Below, piece by piece: positions 36,451 to 47,000 of a stretch of 64,000 nt of DNA (positions within the stretch are counted from its first letter, which is position 1; each line of letters begins with the position of its first letter). The stretch is taken from the NCBI RefSeq assembly GCF_013140855.1, contig NZ_JABBPG010000004.1:310001-374000 (forward strand), written 5' to 3'. The translations under genes were made by a program, and so were the position numbers. A model generated the notes under the pieces. That model was not told where the DNA came from. It worked only from the letters and a program-made list of their open reading frames with translations, and ran no database searches. This stretch comes from Pseudoalteromonas caenipelagi (GTDB taxonomy: Bacteria; Pseudomonadota; Gammaproteobacteria; Enterobacterales; Alteromonadaceae).

Positions 36451-37455
36451 TTAACCCATTGAAACCAGAACGCTGCGGTTTCCTGTAAAAGGTTTTCTGC
36501 CATGTGCCACCTTCCAGTTATCCAGTAACATGACGTCACCTTCACGCCAATCGAACTTACATTCCTCATCAGCATATGCCTGACGGATTTCGTCGATGGT
36601 TGTATCGTCAATAGGCGAGCCATCACCAAAGTAGGTGTGGTAAGGGAGTCCCGATAGACCTAAACTGCTTTCCATCGTTGCTCTGATAGTTGGACACAGA
36701 CTGCTTGGGTGCCAAAAAGAAATATGATTAAACCACAGCTTATCGCCGCTTTTGGGGTGTGAGTGCACAGCATCACGTACTTGCTCAGTTTTCACTTGAG
36801 TGTCACTTATGATAGTGACTTTTAAATTACGCTTTTCACCATAAGCTTTGATGTCTTCAACATTGTCCATACCAAATGCTTTGCTCACCGTTGGACCAAA
36901 GCCAGTACCGTAGTTGCGACATAATAGCCAACCATTGCGGTCGTTAAACTCATTGATGATTTTGCTGTCGATGCGTTGATATACTTTGCTAACATCAACT
37001 ATCTGGGTTTGACCTCCCGACTCTGGTGCTTGTAAACAACAAAACACCAGTTTATCAGGAGGGTTCATGGTATATGATAGTTCGTTATGTGGCGCTATCT
37101 CTTGGTCTGCAGGAAACTCGGTAGCAGTATAAATACCGTCATTTAACTGAGTTCTTGGCGTTGCCCCTTCAACATACTCCGCTGTTTGCGGGATCATCTT
37201 AGTGACAACACTTTGAAAATCACTCTGGCTATTGACCTTGAAGCCTCTAAAGAGAACGGCTCCATATTTATCCAAGTTAGCTAAGATAGCCTGTTCGTTT
37301 TTCTCGTACCAAATAGATAAATCGACATCAGGAACATTACTTCTATATACCAAAGGCAGTGTTGGTGACTCTTCTAGAAATAATGTTGATACCAATTCGC
37401 CGCCCCCCTGCGCAGGGGATGCGGCTTTTTTATTGCGCCACTTATCAAACTTCAT
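36451..37455 (-). CDS. Second TauD/SyrP/AsnO-like Fe(II)/2-oxoglutarate dioxygenase
   Basis: 334 residues, paralogous to the enzyme at 20998-22014 (shared LFRGFKVNS-like strand, TPRTQL, YTATEF, GDGSPID, HGRxxFTG). Iron ligands are His123, Glu125 (PHNEL) and His318; Arg327 would bind 2-oxoglutarate. All are intact. It lies between NRPS3 (18 nt upstream) and the free-standing A-T gene (143 nt downstream). This resembles other NRPS loci in which a hydroxylase acts on an amino acid held on a free carrier domain. Beta-hydroxylation of the Gln-like residue on the A-T protein is the most economical hypothesis. The C-terminus stops seven residues after the 2OG Arg, shorter than its paralogue. Confidence 0.85.
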   Translation of the reverse strand: MKFDKWRNKKAASPAQGGGELVSTLFLEESPTLPLVYRSNVPDVDLSIWYEKNEQAILANLDKYGAVLFRGFKVNSQSDFQSVVTKMIPQTAEYVEGATPRTQLNDGIYTATEFPADQEIAPHNELSYTMNPPDKLVFCCLQAPESGGQTQIVDVSKVYQRIDSKIINEFNDRNGWLLCRNYGTGFGPTVSKAFGMDNVEDIKAYGEKRNLKVTIISDTQVKTEQVRDAVHSHPKSGDKLWFNHISFWHPSSLCPTIRATMESSLGLSGLPYHTYFGDGSPIDDTTIDEIRQAYADEECKFDWREGDVMLLDNWKVAHGRKPFTGNRSVLVSMG

Positions 37456-37473
37456 ATTTTCATTTTCCTTTCG

Positions 37474-40400
37474 CTATTTTCGAATACCTCCTGGCTTAAA
37501 CTTGCGTTTAGCTGAACGCATTCTGTTACGCACCTGCTCTTTTAGTTGTTGTTTCACTTCAACAAGCGTGTGTAGTTCTTGCCTTGTAAGCCAAGGTAAA
37601 ACTGCATTTAAACCACTTGTGAGCGCACTAATCGTTGAGCTGCTGTAAAGGTCTGTATCGACGTACCATTCGCCTTTAACACGATGTAAATCTATCGTAG
37701 ATATTTGCAACACAACACCTGCGACATTTACATCTTGCTTTTGTGTCTCCAGTCGTGATATGTTTTCTGGTTTTTCAAAATTCACCTCTAGCGAATAAAG
37801 TGAATCTTGTTTGCTGTTGTGGTAGTCGTTGTACTGCTGTGTAACCCAGCTTTTATCTACTGCGCCGCAAGATAAGGCTAACTCTAACTGCGCGCTTAAC
37901 TGTGTTAATAGCTCTGTTATTGGCAGACCTTCATCCAATTGATTTAGGTTAATGACAGATCTGACAGGTTCCACTAAGTGCGCAACAGTCACCCCACTTA
38001 GCGCATGGCTCACTATTTTGCTTTCCTCATGAATACTCTGAGCAATGGTCAGTGCCACACACAACGCTCGCGGTAAATCAATTGATAGCATATCTGCCAA
38101 ACGAACCAATGCCTGTTGAGCTTGTTCATCAAGCACAAAGGCCACTTTATCTCTTGCAGCAAGCGGCTTTGATGACAAGTTGTTCACTGGCAACTGTGCA
38201 AACGCTTTTATATGTGATTGCCAAAATGCGACTTGCTGTTTAACCATCTTTCTATCTATCGCACCACTTTGCAGTAGCGGCAATTGAGGTACTGGCAGCA
38301 AATGCTCTGGCACCATATAAGCTGGCAAAGAGTGCTTCATGATATGTATCAAGGTCGCAAGTGCTGCATTGACATCCTCACAGTCACGGCTATAGCGAAT
38401 AGATACGTTGTCATCGGTCACCGCTACTTGCTCCACATACTGCTGACGAGCAATAAATTGCTCCACCTGCAGCTGCTGCGAACTCACCTCAAGTGCTGGG
38501 CTGGCTAACAACTCAAAAGTGCCATCGGCTAAGACTCTTGCCGTAAGTCCTGTGTCTATGTGCGCATCAGACGTATCACCTTGCAGATACAAACGACCTC
38601 TTGCACCAACAGGTGCAACCTGTTTGCTTTCGTGCAGTACTAGCAACGGTTGATAGTCCGACATAACACCTAAGTTAAATACCTGTTCACTGCTCACCTT
38701 GACCTGACTCAAGTAACTATATGGTCCAACATTTAGGATGCTGCGCACTTCGTAAGCACTCGCCCACTGCCACAATAATTGCATGTTAGTGTCGGCTTGA
38801 GTGATACATAGCTGTTGCACTTGGTAGTCTGGTTGCCATGGGATGCTGGCAAGCTGTGCCGCGCTCATTGTGGCATGAGTGATTGCACCTGAAGCAATAG
38901 CAAGCGCTAAGGCCTCATTGCTTTGAACTAAATGCAGTTTAGCGCCCGCCAATAATGCCCCAAGCCAATCACTCGCAGACACATAGCAGTTATCAGGGCT
39001 CAGCAGCACTTGCGCATCATGGTTTATCGATTGCGTGGCAAGCTGTGATTGAATCTGACGATAGACGGCCTGATGTGACAAACTGTGCTTGCCATATTGC
39101 AGCGCATCGTTAAATACTGACACAAATACATCATACAAATTGCTCTGATCGTAATGCTCAAATAACTCATACATCATAACCATCTCTTTTGGACTCGATG
39201 TGTGAGAGCCTGTCTCCGTTACTCGCCATTGATCCGATGATGCGTCTAACACATCGTAGCTGTAACTGGCACCCAGCTTTAACGCAGCTAGCATGGCAAC
39301 ATATCGACTTTGAGTGTGAGGCAAATCGACATATAACGTATCTATGGCACTAAATCCTTGCGCCTGAAGATAGCGTGCAAACTGGTTTGCTCGGCCATTG
39401 AGCTGAGCATAGGTTAAGTACCCTTGCTCACTTTCGATAGCAACAGCACTGGGTTGCTGTTGCACCATTTGCTCAAACTGCAAATGAATGGGCTGCGCCT
39501 CTAATTTTGGCAATTCAACATGTCTTGCACTGCGTTGTAGCTTTAACTGCTCAATGGCAATGTCTGGGTTATCTGCAATTTGTTCCAGTATCACATTAAA
39601 GCTCTCGGCCATCGACTCAACCGTTTGCTCATTGAACAAATACGTGGAGTAGTTCCATAAAAACTGAATACCACTGTCAAGTTCTGCAGCCTCCATTTCC
39701 ATATCATATTTAATAATATCATTGTCGCCGCCCAGTGATTCAACTTGCAAACCGGGTAAATCAAGCTCGGAGGTTTCATTATTTTGCAATGTAAACATCA
39801 GCTGGAAAATTGGGCTATGGCTGAGCTCTCTAGACACTTTAAGTTTATCAACCAAGGTTTCTAGTGGGATATTTTGGTTATCGTAGGCCACCAGCGTATT
39901 CACTCGGTTTTGCTCTAACAATTGCGCAAAGGAAGTGTCTTTCTCCCATTGGCTGCGATACACAATACTATTGATAAAGTAACCAATTAGCGGTGCCACC
40001 TGCGGGTGTGTACGCCCCGCGATCGGGCTACCAATCACCACATCTCGGGTCTGGCTCCAACGGCCAATAACAATCGAATACACACTATAAAGCACCATAA
40101 ACAAGGTGGACCCACGCTGTTTTGCCATGCTTTTTATTTTTGTGCGTAACCTATCATCAACCATCCAAGTGTAAGTACGCCCTGCAAATTTTTGCTGTGG
40201 CAAACGCGCATAGTCCAAAGGCAAAGAGTGGCGTTTAGGCGCGCCGTCAAGGCGCTCCTTCCAGTAAGCAAATTGCTGATCCAGAGCTTGCTCATCATAA
40301 AACTTACGCTGCCAGCTGGCATAGTCACCATATTGAATTTCTAGCGGCGCTAAAGTGCTGGCTACCCCTTTGCAGAAGCAGTCATAAAAGTGGATAAACT

Positions 40401-41073
40401 CTCTGACCAACACAGCCTGTGACCAGCCATCAGACACAATATGGTGCATGGTAAACATCATAATGTGCTCATCTGCCGATAAGCGAAGTAACTTGGCTCT
40501 GAGCATTAAATCAGTGCTCAAGTCAAAGGTTTTACTCATTTCTTGAACGACCTGCTTGTTCACTTCAGCTTGTTGTTCAGCTGCTTCCATCTCTGCCAAG
40601 TCTATGACCGGAAATGCCACACGCTCGCTCGGCATGACCCGTTGAAATGGTTCGCCGTTATCCACCACAAAGATGGAGCGCAGCACCTCATGTCGTTCAA
40701 CTAATGCATCCAGAGCGCGATGAATTGCATCTATGTTCAATGCCCCCCGCAAACGAAATGCTGCAGGAATATTGTATTGACTACTGCCGCCTTCTAGCTT
40801 ATCAACAAACCATAACCCTTGCTGTGCATAGGATAATGGCAACAAGGTTTTATTATCGACAGGCGTGATCAACATTGGATCTGCTTTGGCCTGCTCCTTT
40901 TCTCTTAGCTGTTTTAAAAAGCTGATAATGCTGTCTTTATGCTCGCGGATCTGCTCTTTGAGCTGGGCGGGAAACCCGCCCTCCTCGCTCACATAAGCAA
41001 GCTGATCACCTTTGAGGTATAAAACAATATTGTTGTTACGTGCTTGTTCGTAAATCTCTAGTGATACACTCAT
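37474..41073 (-). CDS. NRPS3: docking-C-decayed A-half C, no carrier domain
   Basis: 1199 residues. A TubC-like docking domain (1-57) and an intact C domain (about 75-510, HHIVSDG at 210-216) are followed by a region (about 531-940) that keeps the framework of an A domain. It still has the LTYAQLNGRANQFARYL entry and LLQSGAIDRK near the end. It has lost the YTSGSTGxPKG loop, the YGPTE motif (NVGPYSYL near 779), TGD, and GRxDxQVKxRG. Residues about 943-1165 resemble only the C-terminal lobe of a C domain. No carrier (LGGHS) motif exists anywhere. The basic tail ends KRKFKPGGIRK. The protein can therefore condense but not load, and must work with a carrier in trans, presumably the A-T protein two genes on. 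Its start overlaps the NRPS2 stop (TAATG). Confidence 0.9.
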   Translation of the reverse strand: MSVSLEIYEQARNNNIVLYLKGDQLAYVSEEGGFPAQLKEQIREHKDSIISFLKQLREKEQAKADPMLITPVDNKTLLPLSYAQQGLWFVDKLEGGSSQYNIPAAFRLRGALNIDAIHRALDALVERHEVLRSIFVVDNGEPFQRVMPSERVAFPVIDLAEMEAAEQQAEVNKQVVQEMSKTFDLSTDLMLRAKLLRLSADEHIMMFTMHHIVSDGWSQAVLVREFIHFYDCFCKGVASTLAPLEIQYGDYASWQRKFYDEQALDQQFAYWKERLDGAPKRHSLPLDYARLPQQKFAGRTYTWMVDDRLRTKIKSMAKQRGSTLFMVLYSVYSIVIGRWSQTRDVVIGSPIAGRTHPQVAPLIGYFINSIVYRSQWEKDTSFAQLLEQNRVNTLVAYDNQNIPLETLVDKLKVSRELSHSPIFQLMFTLQNNETSELDLPGLQVESLGGDNDIIKYDMEMEAAELDSGIQFLWNYSTYLFNEQTVESMAESFNVILEQIADNPDIAIEQLKLQRSARHVELPKLEAQPIHLQFEQMVQQQPSAVAIESEQGYLTYAQLNGRANQFARYLQAQGFSAIDTLYVDLPHTQSRYVAMLAALKLGASYSYDVLDASSDQWRVTETGSHTSSPKEMVMMYELFEHYDQSNLYDVFVSVFNDALQYGKHSLSHQAVYRQIQSQLATQSINHDAQVLLSPDNCYVSASDWLGALLAGAKLHLVQSNEALALAIASGAITHATMSAAQLASIPWQPDYQVQQLCITQADTNMQLLWQWASAYEVRSILNVGPYSYLSQVKVSSEQVFNLGVMSDYQPLLVLHESKQVAPVGARGRLYLQGDTSDAHIDTGLTARVLADGTFELLASPALEVSSQQLQVEQFIARQQYVEQVAVTDDNVSIRYSRDCEDVNAALATLIHIMKHSLPAYMVPEHLLPVPQLPLLQSGAIDRKMVKQQVAFWQSHIKAFAQLPVNNLSSKPLAARDKVAFVLDEQAQQALVRLADMLSIDLPRALCVALTIAQSIHEESKIVSHALSGVTVAHLVEPVRSVINLNQLDEGLPITELLTQLSAQLELALSCGAVDKSWVTQQYNDYHNSKQDSLYSLEVNFEKPENISRLETQKQDVNVAGVVLQISTIDLHRVKGEWYVDTDLYSSSTISALTSGLNAVLPWLTRQELHTLVEVKQQLKEQVRNRMRSAKRKFKPGGIRK
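38254..39483 (-). other. Decayed adenylation domain inside NRPS3
   Basis: This stretch encodes the A-like region of NRPS3 that lacks core motifs A3, A5, A7 and A8 while staying fully open. The absence of stops or frameshifts over 1.2 kb, together with codon use like the neighbours, suggests that it is kept as a structural part and is not a decaying pseudogene. Confidence 0.75.
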
Positions 41074-44000
41074 TAGAACACTCCTTCTTCAACGGCTTTA
41101 CCAGCGCCTAAAATATGCTCTTTGGCTTCGAGCGCGTCGCTATCCACCATGCCTTTACTAATTTTTTCTGCGATAGCTTCGATAACTGGGTTATCAAAGA
41201 AATCCTTAATTGAGAACACCTTCTCGGGAATAGAGAATGTTTGACGAATGGCACTTATCACGCGTGTCGCCACCAGTGAGTCACCACCTAAATCAAAGAA
41301 GTGATCTTCAATCCCTATTTCCTCGATGCCCAAAATATCGCGCCATATATCAACTAACTGCTCCTCAACGTCATTGCGAGGTTTTACATAATCAGTTTCA
41401 AGATCAGGGCGAGAATACAAGTTCTTATTGGTGTCTTGCGTTTTATCAATCCACTGACTCAGTCGTGCTTCAAGTGAGCCTGTAGAGTTGATTAGTTGTG
41501 GCATATACCCACCGGCAAGAGCCATGGCAAATGCCTGTGCACCTTCTTGCGGGTTCATAGCAAACACATTGTCATTGCTGACATCAAACTTCCAACCATC
41601 CCAATTAACACTTAACCAACGCGTGTCACCTTGGGTATGCTGGCGTTGCACAAAGGCATCCATGTAGGCGTTTGCCGATGCATACGCACTGAAGCCAAGA
41701 CCACCTAATACCGTTGAAAGTGAAGACATCAGTAAGCAGAAGTCCACTTGATGTTCGCTTAGCAGTTGCTCAAGCACTAACAGACCATCAACCTTCGAGC
41801 GACATTGCTGTGCAAAGTCTGCTTGCGTTGTATCTGATAAGGCTTTCATTGAGCCATGGATCTGACCGGCACAATGAACCACGCCATCGACAGCACCAAA
41901 ACGCTCAACCGCCGTGTTAAATACCTGACGCATTTGCCCAATATCAGCAACGTCAGCGGCCATAACTGCAACCTCTGCACCATTTGCTTGCATAGTTTGA
42001 ATTTGGCGGATACGGCTCACCAGAGTGTCATCTTGTTGTTGAGCAACAATGTCATCCCACTGTGCAGGATGTGCAAATTCAGAGCGACCAAGTAGCACAA
42101 TGTGCGCATTGCTCACTGAGCTACTGATGTGCTCAGCTAATAACAAGCCAATGTTGCCAAGACCACCAGTGATGATATAAGTGCCATTGTCTTTGAGCGT
42201 ATGCGCTGGCGGTAACTCAGTCTCTATAAGCTCAGCTTGATATTTTTGCTCCCAACGCTTGTTACCTCTAATCGCAATAGCAGGAATACGCTTCGCGGCC
42301 AACAACTCTTGGCACAGCATGTTGCCCAGTGCACTGCGCTTGTTAGCATGACTTGGACCCGTCTCGCTAATATCAATATGGTGACAAACCAACTCTGAAT
42401 ATTCTTGCGCTGCCACCTTAACCAAAGCGCCTATCGCCGCGTTATCAGGGTTAATCATCTCCCAGCCAGTGACAGAGAATACATCGCGGCTCAGTAAATC
42501 AACTTGCACCTGAGCACCAAGCCCTGCATCAACAAGTGCCTGAATGGTGTAAAGAGCGCTGAGTGCACCGCGCGATTGTGCATCATTAAATGCCGACAAC
42601 GAAAGAGACTCACTCGCTTCGCTGAGCGCCCCCATATGAACCACTCGATCAAGTGGTGCTGAAGAGTTTGCGGCTTTAATCAATGCGCCATACTGAGACT
42701 GTGATGCCATATCTAAGCGATACTCATGCTCACCAAGTTGCGAGAATGCAGCGCCATGACGTGCCATCATTACGGTATGACCAGCATCATTTAATTGCTG
42801 CGCTAGCACATCTGCCAATCCTTGTTCATCAGCAATGATCAACCAACGACTGACATCGCTTTGTACGGCATGACTAACCTGTCTTGCTGCTGACGTTTGC
42901 TGCCAAGTTGGTACATACCACCAGTCCTGTGGTTCTAATTTGCTATTAGCCACCGCTTTTGATGATGCACCAGAGCGAACACGATCAATCCAAAAACGAC
43001 GCTTTTCAAATGGATATGTCGGCAATGGCACACGTTTTACAGCTACGTCGCCGTGGTATGCTGACCAATCAATAGCGATGCCATGGCTCCATAACTTACC
43101 CAATGAACTGGCGAGATAGTGCAGATCGCACACCGCTTCATTAGGGTGGCGAATCGTCGATAAAACAACCTGTTCTTTGGCATTATCGTGCTTACGAGCC
43201 AGTGTGCCTAAACCAATGCCAGGGCCCACCTCAAGTAACACTTTGTGCTCATCAAGACGCATTGTTTCGGTCAATAGCGTATCGATACCCGCAGCAAAGC
43301 GTACTGTGCCACGCAGGTGATCTACCCAGTATTGTGGGTCTTGTGCTTGTTGTGGTTCAATAAATTGGCCTGTGACATTTGACACAAACAGCTGCGTTGG
43401 TGCAGATAGCGTAACTTGCTCAACTTCACTTCTGAATGTGTCTAAAACGTCATCCATCATGGCACTGTGAAAAGCATGCGAGGTTCTTAGCATGCGCCAT
43501 TGCACTTGCTGCGCATCTAACAATGTGGTTAGCTGTGCTATCGCCTCAGCGCTGCCCGCAGCAACACAGTTACCCGCTGCATTCACACTTGCTAAACATG
43601 CACCAGCACGAGTAAGTAACGGCTGTAATTCTGCTTCAGACATTACCACAGAGACCATATCACCCGGTTGTGCTTGAGCCATGATACGGCCACGTGCACT
43701 CACAAGTTTTAATGCATCAGCCAAGCTGAATACGTCTGCCAAACAGGCCGCTACATATTCACCGATGCTGTGACCAATCATGGCATCCGCTTGCACTCCC
43801 CATGATTGCAGTAATTTAGCCGTACAGTATTCGACCACAAATAATGCAGGTTGCGTATATTGCGTTTGGTTCAGCAGAGCATCTTCTGCTTGCTCAGCAC
43901 CAGCGAATACAACCTCTTTGATATCTACATCTAAGTGGGCATTAAGTAACTGAGCACACTCGTCAAACTGCGCTTTAAATACCGCTGACTGCTCATACAG

Positions 44001-47000
44001 CGCTTTAGCCATATCTTGATATTGCGCGCCTTGCCCAGGGAACATAAACACTGTCGAGCGATGCGTTTGTTTTTCACGCACTATACGCGGTTTTTGAGCA
44101 AGCAATTCAATCGCTTCTTCAACCGAACGACATGCAATACTGGTGCGATATTCGTGCACCTTTCTGCCCACTTGTAAGGTATAAGCAACATCTGCCAAGT
44201 TCACATCTTGGTTGCCAAGTAAGTGTTCGCGTAAGTTATCGCAAGCAACCTTCACTGCGTCTTTAGACATTGCCGATAATGGCAATACATGCACAGTGTC
44301 ACACTTAGCAGCTGTATCAACACTTGGCGCTTCTTGCAAAATAACATGGGCGTTTGTGCCACCAATACCGAACGAGCTAACACCAGCACGTCTTAGAGGC
44401 GCTTTACCTTGCCAAGGTTTTAACTCTGTATTGATATAAAATGGCGTATCCGCAAAGTTAATTTGACTGTTACTTTGGGTGTAATTGATGCTTGGCGGTA
44501 ACTGCTTATGCTTCATCGCCTGAATCACTTTGATCATGCTGGCAACACCTGCCGCACTGTCTAAATGACCCACATTGGCCTTCAATGTACCCAACGCGCA
44601 CTGCCCTTTGTCAGCGCTTGCATACGCTTTTTGTAAAGCCTTCACTTCAATTGGGTCGCCGATTTGCGTACCGGTGCCGTGCGCCTCAACATACTCAATA
44701 GACTCAGCCGTCACATTGGCGTTTTTCAGTGCTTGTTTGATCACCTCAGACTGACCACGCACACTCGGTGCGCTATAACCCACTTTGTCGGAAGCATCAT
44801 TGTTAATCGCGCTGCCTTTAATAACTGCATGAATGGTATCGTTATCTGCTAGTGCTTTATCAAGGCGCTTGAGTAGCAATACACCAGCACCACTACCAGC
44901 TCGTGTACCTTTGGCGTCTTTATCAAATGGGCGACAATGTCCATCAGCTGATACTATGCCCCCTTCTTCATACATATAGCCACCAGGTTGCAACAAGTTA
45001 ATACTTGCTCCCCCTGCGAGTGCCATTTCACATTCACCCTGCATAATGCTGTTACACGCTTGATGAACCGCAACCAAAGAAGTAGAACACGCTGTTAGCA
45101 CGTTAATACTTGGCCCTGTCAGGTTTAACTTGTATGAAATTAAAGTAGATGCAAACCCTGAGCTATTGCCAAAGAAGGTTGATTTACCCGTGCCGGCCAT
45201 CACTTCTGGATTTGGCATAATGTTATTTAATAGGTAGTTACTTTCAGCAATACCTACATAAACACCTACATTTCGATACTGCGAATCATCACCGTAGCCA
45301 CTTAGTTCAAGCGCTTCGGTTGAACACTCAAGTAGTAAACGTTGCTGCGGGTCAAGTAGCTCAGCCTCACGCGGTGAGTAGCCAAAGTAGTTAGCATCAA
45401 ACTCTTCAATGCCTTCAAGTACATAACCTGATTTCACGAAATTAGGGTTATTCAGAACTTGAGAACTGAAGCCAAGTGCTTGTAACTGCTGCTCATCGTA
45501 GTGCTGAATTGACTCCACACCCTCACTTATATTTTGCCAAAATTGCTCGACGTCTTTGGCACCAGGGAAGCGACCCGACATACCTATGATGGCAATATCC
45601 GTGCACTCCTCACGCTCAACAGTAGATTGAGACTGTGACTCTTCCTCATGCACTTCCTCTTCACCAGATAAATAAGCAGCAAGGCCAGATATGGTTGGAT
45701 ACTCGAAAATATCGACCAACTCAATGGAGAAGTCTGTGCGTTCAGACACCATTTTTTGTACCTGAACACTCAGCATTGAGTTGCCGCCTAACTCAAAGAA
45801 GTTGTCTTTGCTGGCTACTTTCTCAACGCCCAATACTTCGCTCCAGATCTGCTTTAACTGCTGTTCAATGCTGTTCACAGCTGCTCTGCTCGCCGAGGCC
45901 TTTTTAACGCTTGAAGCTGACGCTTGGCTTACGCTTGGCAGCGACTTTTTGTCCACTTTACCGTTTGCTGTCAGAGTAAACTGGTTCACCATAATAAATT
46001 GTGCTGGCACCATGTAATCTGGCAGGTTACGTTTCATCCATTGCGTCAGTTTTGTTGCTTCTACGGCTTGTGCTTGTGGTACGTAGTAAGCGACTAATGT
46101 GGCTTCATTTCCTTCTCCCACAGCCACCACGACGGCTTCTTTAACCTCTTCATGGGCGCTCAATTGCTGCTCAATTTCTCCCGTTTCTATGCGGTAGCCA
46201 CGAATTTTAAGTTGATCATCAATACGGCCAACAAACTCTAAGTTGCCATCAGGGCGATAACGCACTAAGTCACCACTGCGATACAGCTTCTGTTCTGTGG
46301 CTAAAGCACGGTGTGACGTAATGAATTTTTCAGCCGTTAGATCATCACGGTTGAGGTAGCCTAAGGTCACCCCTTGACCCGCAATATATAACTCACCAAT
46401 AGCCCCAAGCCCTGCCGCTTGACCGTCTTTTAGGATGTGCAATTGTGTATTACGAATAGGTTGACCAATTGGAATTGCTGGCATATCAACATCGATATCA
46501 GCCAACGTTCTAACCCAATAAACACAGCAACCAACCACGGTTTCTGTTGGTCCGTATTCATTCACATACACGCTATTTGGTAACAACGATGCTTTCCAAG
46601 GTAGCAGTGTACTGGTTTTCAATTGCTCGCCGCCGATGACCACCACGTGCTGTGCATCACTGGCCACTTTCGCTGAGTTAAGTAACTCTAAATGTGCAGG
46701 AGTCAGCTTAAACAGGTAGCTCTGCTGAGCACTTAAGTATTGATGTAAACCTTTCACCAATGCTTCTTGAGACTCTGGCAATACCACCAGCTTGCTACCA
46801 CATAGTAATGCGGTAAATAGTGTGGTAACCGTTGCATCAAAGCTAAGCGGAGAACTCAAGATAGCGCCGCTTAAGTGCTGTGCAAAATAGTTTTCTGTGG
46901 TGTGTTGTAGGTAATTCACAACACCACTGTTATGTACCATCACACCTTTCGGTAGCCCCGTAGAACCCGAAGTATAAATGATGTAGCACAATGACTGCGA

